A stretch of 64,000 nucleotides of DNA from Sphingorhabdus sp. (GTDB lineage Bacteria; Pseudomonadota; Alphaproteobacteria; Sphingomonadales; Sphingomonadaceae): assembly GCA_028279555.1 (NCBI GenBank), contig JANQNO010000002.1, forward strand, positions 62,001-126,000. Reading direction: 5' to 3'. Made by a program: the position numbers and the translations under genes. The notes beneath the pieces were generated by a model. It was not told where the DNA came from. It saw only the letters and a list, made by a program, of their open reading frames with translations, and searched no databases. Below are positions 9,334 to 18,371 of this stretch, in pieces (the first letter of the stretch is position 1; every line of letters begins with the position of its first letter).

Positions 9334-9398
9334 GGCGGTTTGCTCCCCAACTGCCGAAAGCGGCTCAGGCCGGCTATGTCATTCACCCACTGCATGCT

Positions 9399-10133
9399 TT
9401 ACCGCGCGCCGGCATCCTGCAGCAGTTTCTTGACATCGTTCCAGCCAACAGTGTTGAGCTTGTTGCCATTCACGAAGAATGTCGGTGTCCCCTGGATATC
9501 ATATTTCTTGCTATAGCCTTCCACCATGTCGGCCAGCTTCTGCAGATTTTCCTTGTCCGACAGGCAGGCCTGTAACTGGTCGCGCGCAATGCCGCGCTGG
9601 CCAAAATACTCATAGAGACCGAGGGCTTCAGCATATATCCCAGGGCGGTCCAATGGATCGGCAGCGGAGATCCTTTGATTTACGCCCTGATCCAGTTGTT
9701 GGGCCTGCGTTAGAATCTCGATCTGCGATTCAAAAAACTGCTTGGAAAGCGGATAAAAGCTCTCCTTGGTTCCGCAGCGGATCGCTACTGCTGCCGCCAG
9801 ATCAAGCGGATCACGAATAAAGTTGCGATATTCAAGGCTCACCTTGCCGCTGTTGATATAGCTACTGTCCAATTCTTCGGAGGCATCGGTCGAAAATTTC
9901 CCGCAGCCCGGGCAGGTGTAGCTTGCATATTCTGTGAGTTTGATCGGCGCATCTGGATTGCCGATCAGATATCCGCCCTCTTCTGTCACCGATACCGTAT
10001 CGACCCATTGCTGGCCTTCGGGCGCTTTCACTTCGGCGACCGGTTCACCCTTGAGGCTGCCTTCCTCGCCGCCGCCGCAAGCGGAAAGCGATAGCGCAAA
10101 GGCGGTTGTGAGAGCAGTTGCAAATTTACGCAT
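9399..10133 (-). CDS. DsbA-like thioredoxin-fold lipoprotein
   Basis: Predicted periplasmic thiol-disulfide protein of 244 residues. A lipobox LSAC places the lipidated Cys at residue 19, followed by a Gly/Glu linker. The thioredoxin-fold core has the active site CPGC at 74-77, in a TCPGCGKF context, and the cis-Pro segment GTPTFFVNG near residue 215. It is probably an inner- or outer-membrane-anchored oxidoreductase. It lies next to a second DsbA-like gene with a different active site (CSVC), both upstream of smc and read the same way. The partner is unknown. Confidence 0.88.
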   Translation of the reverse strand: MRKFATALTTAFALSLSACGGGEEGSLKGEPVAEVKAPEGQQWVDTVSVTEEGGYLIGNPDAPIKLTEYASYTCPGCGKFSTDASEELDSSYINSGKVSLEYRNFIRDPLDLAAAVAIRCGTKESFYPLSKQFFESQIEILTQAQQLDQGVNQRISAADPLDRPGIYAEALGLYEYFGQRGIARDQLQACLSDKENLQKLADMVEGYSKKYDIQGTPTFFVNGNKLNTVGWNDVKKLLQDAGAR

Positions 10134-10148
10134 GATCGGAAAATTCCT

Positions 10149-10850
10149 CTATTTCTGGATCAGAAGGGATTTGATGGAGGCATAATCGTTATAGGGTGAC
10201 ACCGAGCCATTGACGAGCAGTGTCGGGGTGGCGTTGATCTTCAATATCCCCGTGGCTTCGCGGCTCATGGTGAGAACAGCCGACTGCATATTCCTGTTGG
10301 CGAGGCAGCTTTTGGCCTGCCCGTCGTTCAGCCCGAGCTTGGCCGCGTGCGGTCCCAGGCGCATATCGGTATAGACCCCGAACACATAGTCGGTCAGCCT
10401 GTTCTGATCGAGATGCGCGTGCGTCTCAGGCGTTATCTGGTTATAACCCGCCAGCCACTGGCTTTGTGTCTCCATCCAGTATTTATGGTTGGCAAAAAAA
10501 CTGTCCTTGCCGCCGCAGCGCGCAAGCACGGCGACCGTTAAATCGATGCCGTCGCGGACTAGGTTGCGTATCTCGAAGCTTACCTTGCCGAAAGCGACCT
10601 CATTTTCCTTGATCTTGGGGACATCCTGCATCTCGAAACGCGAACACACGCTGCAGGTATAGCTTGCATATTCGACCAGTTTGGTAGGTGCTTCGGGATT
10701 ACCGACGACATGGCCCAGCCGGTCGCTCAACGAATAGACTTTGGTCCAGTCGGGGGCAGCTGCCTCTTCGGCTGCGGCAGCTGGCGTCGCAAAAGCGAAC
10801 AGCACAGCAGCGGCCACCGATGATGATTTCAGATAAGATAAGGGGCTCAT
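10149..10850 (-). CDS. DsbA-like periplasmic thioredoxin-fold protein
   Basis: A 233-residue paralogue of the neighbouring lipoprotein. It carries a cleavable signal peptide (VAAAVLFAFATPAAAA) and no lipobox. The active site is CSVC at 66-69, and the cis-Pro segment is ATPTLLVNG. Both proteins share YASYTC and the spacing to the NPxAPxKL motif, so they probably arose by duplication. Predicted role: periplasmic disulfide oxidation or isomerisation. The gap to the lipoprotein gene is 15 bp, consistent with one operon with DUF721. Confidence 0.87.
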   Translation of the reverse strand: MSPLSYLKSSSVAAAVLFAFATPAAAAEEAAAPDWTKVYSLSDRLGHVVGNPEAPTKLVEYASYTCSVCSRFEMQDVPKIKENEVAFGKVSFEIRNLVRDGIDLTVAVLARCGGKDSFFANHKYWMETQSQWLAGYNQITPETHAHLDQNRLTDYVFGVYTDMRLGPHAAKLGLNDGQAKSCLANRNMQSAVLTMSREATGILKINATPTLLVNGSVSPYNDYASIKSLLIQK

Positions 10851-10888
10851 TGTTGCGACACCATTGAAATTTCCCCGCCCATCTGCCG

Positions 10889-11482
10889 TTACTCGTCGTC
10901 TTTGGCAAGGGAATCTGCATTGCCCAGGCTTTGCGCCAGCGATTCCAGCACCATCTGCAGTTCGGGATCGGCGATTTCCCTCAGGCTTTCGCCCAGCTCT
11001 GCCGGAACGGGCTTCAGCATCGGCGGAGCCTTGGGCTCCGGCCTATCATCGGGCTGCGCAACATGCCCCTGCCGGATTTTGATCTTGGCGACGGCATTAT
11101 AGCCGAAAAAGCGGTTCACCCTCTCTATGATTTCAGGGATCACATGCTGTATCATCGGCGCAAAGGCGCTTTCGACGGTCATTTCCAATGTGCCATCCGA
11201 TTTTTTTCCAACGGGAAAGCGGATCATTTCCGGGGCCGACATGCGGGCGTAGCGCTCGCCCACAATCTCGCTCCAGCGGCTGACGATAGAGCTCTGGACA
11301 AAGCCGAAACGGCGAAAGGCAGCGCGGCCAACCTCTGGCATCAGGTCGGATATCGTCCGCGCCTCTCCGCCGCGCGGGCGCTTGAACGGTTTTGCCGCCG
11401 CCTTGCTGCCCTTTTTCGCGCGATTGCTTTTGCCCTTAGATGACTTGCTTTCGCCCATGCCATCTTTCATGCCATGCCGCAT
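10889..11482 (-). CDS. DUF721 / DciA-family protein
   Basis: A 197-residue protein with a basic N-terminus (repeated Lys/Ser, SKSSKGKSNRAKKGSK), then the DUF721 core (GRAAFRRFGF, SIVSRWSEIVGERYA, FAPMIQHVIPEIIERVNRFFG). DUF721 includes DciA, the ancestral loader/operator of the replicative helicase DnaB. An acidic C-terminal tail follows. The ATG at 11482 shares the bases CATG with the divergent mutY start; later in-frame ATGs at 11470 and 11458 are also plausible. Position between mutY and dsbA/smc is typical of alphaproteobacteria. Confidence 0.85.
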   Translation of the reverse strand: MRHGMKDGMGESKSSKGKSNRAKKGSKAAAKPFKRPRGGEARTISDLMPEVGRAAFRRFGFVQSSIVSRWSEIVGERYARMSAPEMIRFPVGKKSDGTLEMTVESAFAPMIQHVIPEIIERVNRFFGYNAVAKIKIRQGHVAQPDDRPEPKAPPMLKPVPAELGESLREIADPELQMVLESLAQSLGNADSLAKDDE

Positions 11483-12563
11483 GAGCCGCGTCCAACCATT
11501 CGCGAAAAAAGCTGGGGAAATTTCGCGGTGCCTGCTTGCCCATTATGACCGGCATGCGCGCGTGCTGCCCTGGCGCCTACCGCCGCGTCATGGCGCAAAA
11601 AAGCGGCCCGATCCCTACCGGGTCTGGCTGTCGGAGATCATGCTTCAGCAGACGACCGTGGCCGCAGTCATTCCCTATTTCGAAAAATTCACCGCGCGCT
11701 GGCCGGATATCGCGGCGCTTGCAGCGGCAGGCGAGGCCGAGATTCTGGCCGCATGGGCCGGGCTCGGCTATTATGCCAGAGCGCGCAATTTGCATAAATG
11801 TGCAAAGCTGGTCGCTTCAGAATATGGCGGCGCATTTCCCGATACAGAGGCCGAACTGCTCAAGCTTCCGGGGGTTGGAAATTATACCGCGGCAGCGATT
11901 GCAGCGATAGCATTTGGGGAGCGCGCCGTAGTCGTCGATGCCAATGTCGAGCGCGTTGTTGCCCGGCTGTGCGCGATTGACACGCCCCTGCCCGGAGCCA
12001 AGGCTGAAATCCGGTTGGCGGCGGATGCCATCACGCCAAAGAAGCGGGCGGGCGATTTCGCGCAGGCGATGATGGATCTCGGCGCGACAATCTGCACGGC
12101 CAGGAGCCCCGCATGCCTAGCATGCCCGCTCCGCGAATATTGTGCCGCCTTTGCCACCGGCAATGTAGAGGCTTACCCGGTCAAAGCGCCCAAAAAAGCA
12201 AGGCCGCACCGGAAGGGCAGGGCATTCTGGATTGAGCAGGACGCGCATGTCTGGCTGGTTCAGCGGCCCGCCAAGGGGATGCTTGGCGGAATGCGCGCAT
12301 TTCCGGACGATGGCTGGAATGCACGCCGCGATGGCGACGGTCAGCTTCCATTCAGCAGCGATTGGCAAGACACCGGTGTAGCAATCGATCACATTTTTAC
12401 CCATTTCTCGCTGACGCTTTCGCTTGCCGCTACGGAATCCAGCGTTGCGGGCGAAAGTGCAGAAAATGGAGAATGGTGGCCGGTGAAAGACCTCGACAAG
12501 GCCGGCCTTCCAACCCTATTCAGGAAGGCGGCCAGCGAATGGATGAGAAAGAGGAAATCATGA
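11481..12563 (+). CDS. mutY: A/G-specific adenine glycosylase MutY
   Basis: Base-excision repair enzyme that removes adenine mispaired with 8-oxoguanine. It has 360 residues from the preferred ATG. The HhH-GPD core includes catalytic Glu in SEIMLQQT, the hairpin LPGVGNYTAAAI and catalytic Asp in VVVDANVERV. The [4Fe-4S] site is CTARSPACLACPLREYC (C-x6-C-x2-C-x5-C). A C-terminal NUDIX-like 8-oxoG recognition domain follows. ATGs at 11457 and 11469 would add residues absent from the family. Its stop overlaps the start of the serine hydrolase gene. Confidence 0.95.
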   Translation: MSRVQPFAKKAGEISRCLLAHYDRHARVLPWRLPPRHGAKKRPDPYRVWLSEIMLQQTTVAAVIPYFEKFTARWPDIAALAAAGEAEILAAWAGLGYYARARNLHKCAKLVASEYGGAFPDTEAELLKLPGVGNYTAAAIAAIAFGERAVVVDANVERVVARLCAIDTPLPGAKAEIRLAADAITPKKRAGDFAQAMMDLGATICTARSPACLACPLREYCAAFATGNVEAYPVKAPKKARPHRKGRAFWIEQDAHVWLVQRPAKGMLGGMRAFPDDGWNARRDGDGQLPFSSDWQDTGVAIDHIFTHFSLTLSLAATESSVAGESAENGEWWPVKDLDKAGLPTLFRKAASEWMRKRKS

Positions 12564-13870
12564 TGGAACAGACCAGCACTTCAGGAATGAGCAGGCGGCA
12601 GCTTTTCGGAATGGCTGGACTGGGCGCGCTCATACTAGCCTTGCCGACACCGCTGCGCGCGGAGTTGATGCGCAAATATCCGACGCTGCAGGCCAAGCTG
12701 CAGGAGTATCTTGCCGGACGAAAGGCCGCAGGAATTGTGATTGCCATCGGTCACGGCAATGAAGCGCCCCAGATCATCAAGGGCGGAAAGCTGGGTTTCA
12801 ATCGGGACGCGGCAGTCGACAAACACAGCCTGTTTCGCATCTATTCGATGACCAAACCCGTGACCGGCATCGCGGCGATGATGCTGGTCGAAGACGGCAA
12901 GATCAAACTCGATCAGCCGATTGCCGACTTCCTGCCCGAATTCGCCCAGATGAAAGTGCTGACCGACCCCGACAACAGCATGAATGCCGTTGCCTCCGAA
13001 ACGCAGATCACGCTGCGGCATCTGCTCACCCATACTGCCGGTCTAGGCTACAATATCGTCAACAAGGGGCCGATCAAGCAGGCCTATGAGCAAGCCGGCT
13101 TGCTGCCCGGCCAGGTGACCAAGCTGCCGATTCCGGGCCTTGGCGGGGGCAATACAGTGGGCAGTCTGCAGAAATTTTCCACCGAGCTCGCCAAAATGCC
13201 GCTGGTTTATGAACCCGGCACCAAATGGAGCTATTCGGTCAGCCTTGATTTGCTCGGCCATCTGATCGCCGTGGTCAGCGGGATGAGCTTCGAAGCCTTT
13301 CTGCAAAAACGGATATTCGATCCGCTCAAGATGACGAGTACCTATTGGCAAGTGCCGCGCAGCGAGATCAATCGCTTTACCGACAATTACGGCTTGTTTC
13401 AGGGTGCGCTGGTACCGCTCGATCCGGCGGCGCAATCGATCTATCTCGACAAGCCCGCCTTTGCCTTTGGTGGTGCCGGGCTGGTCAGCAGCGCGCATGA
13501 CTATGACCGCTTCCTGCATGCGTTGATGAATTATGGCGAGCTTGAAGGCGTGCGCATACTGAATAGCGAAACGGCAAAGCTCGCCATGTCGAACCTGCTT
13601 CCCCAAGGCGCAGACAAGGCCGGCACATGGATTGCCGATGCCGGTTTTGGGGCTGGCGGTGTTGTTGGGCGCGGCGGTCAGGATGGTAGCTTTGGTTGGG
13701 GCGGCGCGGCAGGCACGAACGCCTTTGTCAGCACCAAGCGCCGCATACGTGCGACTGGTATGATCCAGTATATGCCGGCCGATCAGCAGGATTTTCAGCG
13801 CAGCTTCCCTACATGGGTATTGGCCGACCTGATGGCGATGGCAGAAATGGTGAAGGACAAGGCTGCGTGA
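12560..13870 (+). CDS. Tat-exported serine hydrolase, class C beta-lactamase-like
   Basis: A 436-residue serine hydrolase of the beta-lactamase/esterase (EstB-like) family. The signal MSRRQLFGMAGLGALILALP has a twin-arginine SRRQLF motif, so export folded through Tat is predicted. The catalytic SMTK (S-x-x-K) is at 96-99. A YSV triad follows in WSYSVSLDLLG, where Y-x-N is usual in true beta-lactamases, and the third motif appears as GWGGAAGT. Esterase or peptidase activity is therefore as likely as beta-lactamase activity. ATGATG at 12560 overlaps the mutY stop, with GAGG upstream, suggesting coupled translation. Confidence 0.85.
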   Translation: MMEQTSTSGMSRRQLFGMAGLGALILALPTPLRAELMRKYPTLQAKLQEYLAGRKAAGIVIAIGHGNEAPQIIKGGKLGFNRDAAVDKHSLFRIYSMTKPVTGIAAMMLVEDGKIKLDQPIADFLPEFAQMKVLTDPDNSMNAVASETQITLRHLLTHTAGLGYNIVNKGPIKQAYEQAGLLPGQVTKLPIPGLGGGNTVGSLQKFSTELAKMPLVYEPGTKWSYSVSLDLLGHLIAVVSGMSFEAFLQKRIFDPLKMTSTYWQVPRSEINRFTDNYGLFQGALVPLDPAAQSIYLDKPAFAFGGAGLVSSAHDYDRFLHALMNYGELEGVRILNSETAKLAMSNLLPQGADKAGTWIADAGFGAGGVVGRGGQDGSFGWGGAAGTNAFVSTKRRIRATGMIQYMPADQQDFQRSFPTWVLADLMAMAEMVKDKAA

Positions 13871-14736
13871 ATCCCGGTTTCACCGGATCGCCGCTCGACC
13901 GGGTAGATCATCTGCGCAATGACGAAGATGGCTATCGCGCACTGCTTTCCGATTGGCGGGCCCGGATATTGGGGCTTGACGGGATCTCGCCTGTGCTTTC
14001 GCCGGAGGGCGGTCTGCATTGGCAATCGCTGGCTGACATTGAGGGCGAGGCGGAGCTGATATTGCTCGGCATGGCCGATGGTAAACCGCATTTTGTGCCT
14101 GTCACCGATGTGCGCGGCGATGCTTTTAGGACACCGGCTTTATGGAGTGCGCTCAACACGCTGCCATCGGAAGATGCCGCGATCTATGGCACGGCCCGCA
14201 GCCTGATCGACTGGCACAACAACCACCGATATTGCGCGCGCTGCGGCGGTTCGACGAAACTGTTCCGCGCCGGCTGGGGCCGCAAATGCACCGCCTGCGG
14301 AGCCGAGCATTTCCCGCGCACCGACCCCGTTGTCATCATGCTGGCGGAATATGAGGATCAGGTTCTGGTCGGTAGGCAGACGCGCTTTCCGCCGCGCAAC
14401 TATTCGGCGCTGGCGGGTTTTTTGGAACCGGGCGAAAGCATGGAAGAGGCGGTGCGGCGCGAAATCAAGGAAGAGGCAGGGATCGCCTGCGGCTCTGTCC
14501 GCTATGTGATCAGCCAGCCCTGGCCCTTTGGCGGTTCGCAGCTGATGATGGCCTGCATTGCCGATGCGCAGTCACAGGATATCACTCTGGATACCAATGA
14601 GCTGGAGGATGCCATGTGGGTCACGCGAGATGAGGCGCGTGCTGCGCTTGCCGGAGAAGAAACAAGCCGCTTCAACGCGCCGCCGCCTTTTGCAATCGCG
14701 CACAGCCTGCTCAAACATTGGGCGGATAATGGATAA
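13867..14736 (+). CDS. nudC: NAD+ diphosphatase / NADH pyrophosphatase NudC
   Basis: Nudix hydrolase that cleaves NADH and removes NAD caps from RNA. It has 289 residues from a GTG that overlaps the upstream stop (GTGA). A zinc ribbon (CARCGG, then CTACG) is followed by the Nudix box GFLEPGESMEEAVRREIKEE. The NudC-specific element reads SQPWPFGGS, where SQPWPFPxS is typical, so one Pro is replaced by Gly. It is probably the last gene of mutY-hydrolase-nudC, since a palindromic repeat follows directly. Confidence 0.93.
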   Translation: MNPGFTGSPLDRVDHLRNDEDGYRALLSDWRARILGLDGISPVLSPEGGLHWQSLADIEGEAELILLGMADGKPHFVPVTDVRGDAFRTPALWSALNTLPSEDAAIYGTARSLIDWHNNHRYCARCGGSTKLFRAGWGRKCTACGAEHFPRTDPVVIMLAEYEDQVLVGRQTRFPPRNYSALAGFLEPGESMEEAVRREIKEEAGIACGSVRYVISQPWPFGGSQLMMACIADAQSQDITLDTNELEDAMWVTRDEARAALAGEETSRFNAPPPFAIAHSLLKHWADNG

Positions 14737-14740
14737 CAAT

Positions 14741-14826
14741 ACCGTAGCCCAGAGCTTGTCGAAGGGCGTTTGTCAGCTTGGTGCAATCGCGCGAGGCGTG
14801 CTTCGACAGGCTCAGCACTGACGGTT
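14741..14826. repeat. Palindromic intergenic repeat, family A copy 3
   Basis: Left arm ACCGTAGCCCAGAGCTTGTC followed by GAAGGGCG; right arm GTGCTTCGACAGGCTCAGCA followed by CTGACGGT. The outer ACCGT and ACGGT and the inner CTTGTCGAAG and CTTCGACAGG are inverted repeats. It starts 5 bp after the nudC stop and ends 21 bp before the FrnE-like ATG, so it may act as an mRNA processing or termination structure between them. Confidence 0.8.
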
Positions 14827-14847
14827 TTGATTGCAAGGAGTTGCTTC

Positions 14848-15525
14848 ATGTCTGACAATCCAAAGCTGCGCATCAATATCGTTTCCGATGTTGTCTGCCC
14901 CTGGTGTATCATCGGCTACAAGCAAGTCGAAAAAGCGCTCACCATGCTGCCGGATCAGATAGAGGCAGAATTCTGGTGGCACCCTTTCGAGCTCAATCCG
15001 CATATGCCGGCAGAGGGGCAGGATGTAGCCGAGCATATCGCCGAGAAATATGGCACGACACCTGAACAAAGCGCCGCCAATCGCAGCCGGATTTCCGAAG
15101 CGGGCAAGAGCGTCGGTTTTGAATTCCGCCATCGCGAAGGCATGCGCATCTATAACAGCTTCAAGGCGCACAAGCTGTTGACGATCTTCGCCAATGAGCG
15201 CGGCCCGGGCGCGCAGACGCAGCTCAAGCTCGCCTTCTTCCGTGCCTATTTTCAGGAGGGCCGGGATGTCAGCGACGAGAATATCCTGCTCGACATTGCA
15301 GAGGCCAATGGCATGGCGCGCGAGACGGCGAAATCATGGCTTGACGATGATGCACTGACTGAGGCTGTGCGGGCCGAACAGGCCGAGTGGCGCAACCGCG
15401 ATATTCAGGGTGTGCCAGCGATTATCTTCGATCAGAAATTTATGGTGCCCGGCGCGCAGTCGGCAGAGACATTCGCCAATGTCATCTCCAGAGTATTGGC
15501 AAAGCGCGAGGCGGCCGAGGCCTAG
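14848..15525 (+). CDS. FrnE-like DsbA-family oxidoreductase (cytoplasmic)
   Basis: Thioredoxin-fold protein of the FrnE/2-hydroxychromene-2-carboxylate isomerase-like branch of the DsbA family. It has 225 residues. It lacks a signal peptide and has the active site CPWC at 17-20 (SDVVCPWCIIG). The helical insert and the cis-Pro GVPAIIF are present. AAGGAG lies 7 bases before the ATG. The stop shares CTAG with the stop of the convergent CPBP gene. The substrate is unknown; relatives have been linked to oxidative-stress protection and polyketide synthesis. Confidence 0.88.
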   Translation: MSDNPKLRINIVSDVVCPWCIIGYKQVEKALTMLPDQIEAEFWWHPFELNPHMPAEGQDVAEHIAEKYGTTPEQSAANRSRISEAGKSVGFEFRHREGMRIYNSFKAHKLLTIFANERGPGAQTQLKLAFFRAYFQEGRDVSDENILLDIAEANGMARETAKSWLDDDALTEAVRAEQAEWRNRDIQGVPAIIFDQKFMVPGAQSAETFANVISRVLAKREAAEA

Positions 15526-16367
15526 CCAAGCAGCGGCATCATCGCTGCAACAGCTTTCTCTGCCTCCCTGGCTTGCTGCGCGAGCGGCTCAAGCGCCAGC
15601 GCCGCGGCATTGTTGAAGACATGCAATAGAATGGTCACCCGAAGCGATTTGGTGATATGGTAGATCACGCCGAAGGCAGCACCCAGCGCCATCAGCGGGC
15701 CCAGCGCTTCGGGCTGAAAGTGGATCAAGGCAAAAATAAATGCGGACAGAATGATCGCGGCCCAGGGCGGTAGATAGTTTGCCAGGCTATTTTGCAGTAG
15801 GCCGCGGAAAATAACCTCTTCGACGATTGGCGCGACGACAGCGACGGTGAGAAAAAGCAATAGCTGGTTGCCGAGTGTTTGCGGGATCGCTGCAAATAGT
15901 TCGCGCATCGCTCCTTGCATGTCCAGGTCTGGAAAAATATAGTTGGTATAGACATAGTTGAAGCTGAGAGCGGCAGCCACGCAAATGACAAACAGCGCTG
16001 CCGTTTTCCACCAGTTGATCACGCTCCATCGATGCCAGCCCAATCGCTGGAGCCGATTGCCGCGCCGCAGGAACAGCCACAGGATACCAAGCACGAAAAT
16101 ATTCGAGATCAGGGTGGCCCAAATGGCAGGTAGGGCAATGACCGACGTGTCGCTGAGCGACTGCATCAATTCTGCCTGGGAAACACCATGCTCGGCGTTC
16201 ATGGCTGCAGCAATGGCGAGCCCCACGAGCGAAAAGACGAACTGGCAAAAGAGAAAGAGGAAGACCGCGCCAATTGCTGCAACAAGCTCCAGCGCCTTGT
16301 CGCTTTTTACCTTGGCGGCATCAGGCGTTTCCGGCTTTGCCGCCTCGACCCTGTTTTCCTCTTCCAT
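15522..16367 (-). CDS. CPBP-family intramembrane metalloprotease
   Basis: A 281-residue membrane protein with about seven hydrophobic segments after a charged cytosolic N-terminus. The CPBP/Abi signature is intact: EEVIFRG (paired Glu), FALIHF and HVFNN, which together bind zinc in Rce1-type proteases. The substrate is unknown. The ATG at 16367 overlaps the DUF1489 stop as TGATG; a GTG at 16370 is an alternative. It probably forms a two-gene operon with DUF1489. Confidence 0.88.
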   Translation of the reverse strand: MEEENRVEAAKPETPDAAKVKSDKALELVAAIGAVFLFLFCQFVFSLVGLAIAAAMNAEHGVSQAELMQSLSDTSVIALPAIWATLISNIFVLGILWLFLRRGNRLQRLGWHRWSVINWWKTAALFVICVAAALSFNYVYTNYIFPDLDMQGAMRELFAAIPQTLGNQLLLFLTVAVVAPIVEEVIFRGLLQNSLANYLPPWAAIILSAFIFALIHFQPEALGPLMALGAAFGVIYHITKSLRVTILLHVFNNAAALALEPLAQQAREAEKAVAAMMPLLG

Positions 16368-16771
16368 CACACCAGTCCCAATCTGCTGAGTTCTTTCAGC
16401 ATCCCTGGCGGCATTTGTGCGCGCACGTCAACCTCTCCTTCGGCGAGATCGCGCGGCGTATCCTCTGCTTTGAGATAGCGCCAGCCCTGATGCGCGCGTT
16501 TGGGTTTGGGGCTGACCGGTCGGGCCTGCGGTTCGATGACGATATGCGTGCGGCCATCGGGCGCATCTTCGAAGCCCAGTATCTGCGAGCGGGCCTGCAG
16601 CTGATGCGCGATGATCCAGTATAGCGAGCCGCCGACCATCTCGCCGTGACGTTTCGGCAAGTAGCGCGTGGTCAGCCTTGTGGCTCCCTCCTCCTGCCGC
16701 GCATTCAGCCTGCGTTGCAACTGCGACAGATCGTCGCATCCGAAAGCGATTTTGGTCATATGCAGGGGCAT
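16367..16771 (-). CDS. DUF1489 family protein
   Basis: A 134-residue alphaproteobacterial DUF1489 protein. Recognised by FGCDDLSQL near the N-terminus, TRYLPKRHGEMVGGSLYWII in the middle and QARSQILGFE after it. No catalytic motif or signal peptide is visible and no function is established. An alternative ATG lies at 16759. Its stop overlaps the CPBP start by one base. Confidence 0.85.
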   Translation of the reverse strand: MPLHMTKIAFGCDDLSQLQRRLNARQEEGATRLTTRYLPKRHGEMVGGSLYWIIAHQLQARSQILGFEDAPDGRTHIVIEPQARPVSPKPKRAHQGWRYLKAEDTPRDLAEGEVDVRAQMPPGMLKELSRLGLV

Positions 16772-16820
16772 GGCGGAAAGATGGCGTCGCGGTTGTCTGG
16801 TATCAAGCTGTCCGAAAAGC

Positions 16821-18227
16821 TCACACCAACCCGCTGGCGACGGCGAGCCCCAGAAAGATCAGGAAGCCCATGCTGTCGGTTATCATGGTTACGAAAATGG
16901 AGCTGGAAACTGCCGGGTCCTGCCCCAACCGGTCGAGGATGACGGGGATAATGACGCCCGACGACGCGGCGATCAGAATGTTGAAGAGAATAGCGCCAGC
17001 GATGACGCCGCCCAGCATCGGATTTGCATAAAACAGCCAGGCACCGATGCCTGCAAGGATGGCGACCGTCATCCCGGTTAGCATCGCCACGCTGATCTCC
17101 CGCCAGATGGTGCGCGCGGTGTTTGATTGGGTCAGCTGGTCGGTTGCTATCGCGCGGACGGTCACGGCCAGCGTCTGTGTACCCGCATTGCCGCCGATCG
17201 ATGCAACAATCGGCATCAACACCGCGAGCGCCACAAAGGTCTCGATGGCAGTCCCGAATTGCGCGATGATGAAGCTCGCAACCAGCGCCGTGCCGAGATT
17301 GGCGATCAGCCAGCGCACGCGCGAGCTGTAGCTGTCCCTCAGCGGCTCGTTGATGTTGCCTTCGCCGGCACCTGACAGCCGCAGAATATCCTCATCGGCC
17401 TCTTCCTGAACGACATGGACGACATCGTCGGCGGTGATCATTCCGACCAGCCGCCCATGCTCATCCACGACGGCGGCCGAGATAAGCGCATATTTCTGGA
17501 AGCGAAGCGCCACCTCTTCCTGGTCCATATCGACCGGAATCAGCGTTTGCTCTTCCTGCATCACCTCGCGCACAGTCGTCGCGCGCGCCGAACGCAGCAG
17601 CTTGCTCAGCATCATTGTACCCACCGGTTTGTATGCTGGATCGACGACAAAGATTTCCCAGAATTCGGTCGTGAGTTCCTGATGATCGCGCAGATAGTCG
17701 ATGACCTGACCGACATCCAGATGTTGGGGCACCGCGATCAGATCGCGCTGCATGATGCGCCCGGCCGATTCCTCTGGGTAAGTCAGCGCTTCCTGGATTG
17801 CGACGCGGTCTTCGGGCGCGAGCCGGGCGAGCACGTCCTCCTGCTCCGGCTCTTCCATATCCTCGATAATGGCAACCGCGTCATCGGTATCGAGCTGCGA
17901 TGTCAGCTCCGCCACCTGCGCATTGGGCAGCGCATCGACAATGTCCTCGCGGACATAGTCATTCATCTCGGCGAGCACATCTGGAGTCAGCTGTTCTTCG
18001 ATCACGCGTGCCAAGGCGTCGCGATCCTCCGACGGTGTCGCTTCGAAAAGGTCGGCGACATCTTCGTCGCGCAGCGGCACGACCAGATCATGGACTGCCT
18101 GACCATCGCCGGCATTGAGCTGGGACAGGACATGATCGACGAAATCGCGCGTCAGATTACCGTCTTCGTCGAGGATGTCGTAGCGTCCGGCTTCGGTGAT
18201 ATCGGGGTCGGCGGCATTGCTGCTCAT
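16821..18227 (-). CDS. mgtE: Magnesium transporter MgtE
   Basis: Mg2+ channel of 468 residues. Domains in order: an acidic N-domain (repeats such as DVADLFE and EDMEEPEQEDVLARL, about 30-140), tandem CBS domains (about 150-270, GMITADDVVHVVQEE at the end), a plug helix and five transmembrane helices (about 300-468). The pore-side signature SIGGNAGTQTLAV is present. Cytosolic domains sense Mg2+ and close the pore. It stands alone, divergent from the cyclophilin gene. Confidence 0.95.
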   Translation of the reverse strand: MSSNAADPDITEAGRYDILDEDGNLTRDFVDHVLSQLNAGDGQAVHDLVVPLRDEDVADLFEATPSEDRDALARVIEEQLTPDVLAEMNDYVREDIVDALPNAQVAELTSQLDTDDAVAIIEDMEEPEQEDVLARLAPEDRVAIQEALTYPEESAGRIMQRDLIAVPQHLDVGQVIDYLRDHQELTTEFWEIFVVDPAYKPVGTMMLSKLLRSARATTVREVMQEEQTLIPVDMDQEEVALRFQKYALISAAVVDEHGRLVGMITADDVVHVVQEEADEDILRLSGAGEGNINEPLRDSYSSRVRWLIANLGTALVASFIIAQFGTAIETFVALAVLMPIVASIGGNAGTQTLAVTVRAIATDQLTQSNTARTIWREISVAMLTGMTVAILAGIGAWLFYANPMLGGVIAGAILFNILIAASSGVIIPVILDRLGQDPAVSSSIFVTMITDSMGFLIFLGLAVASGLV

Positions 18228-18371
18228 GATTCTCGCCTCCCCTTCTGCCCTGTGGTTGCCGCTGTCCTAGCCCTGCTCTCGCAAAAAGCAATGATTACCC
18301 TTGGCATTCTCGGCGGCTATCCCCTAGGGAGGCGGGCCAAACACCAGCATTTGAAAAAAGGAACTATTCTC

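Noticed and set aside
12560-13870. True class C beta-lactamase (ampC)
   Set aside because: The Y-x-N motif is replaced by YSV and the KTG motif is not clear; an esterase-like serine hydrolase is the safer call.
17415-18371. Upstream extension of the cyclophilin frame by about 320 codons
   Set aside because: This part is antisense to mgtE and has no family features; the cyclophilin begins at the ATG at 18372.
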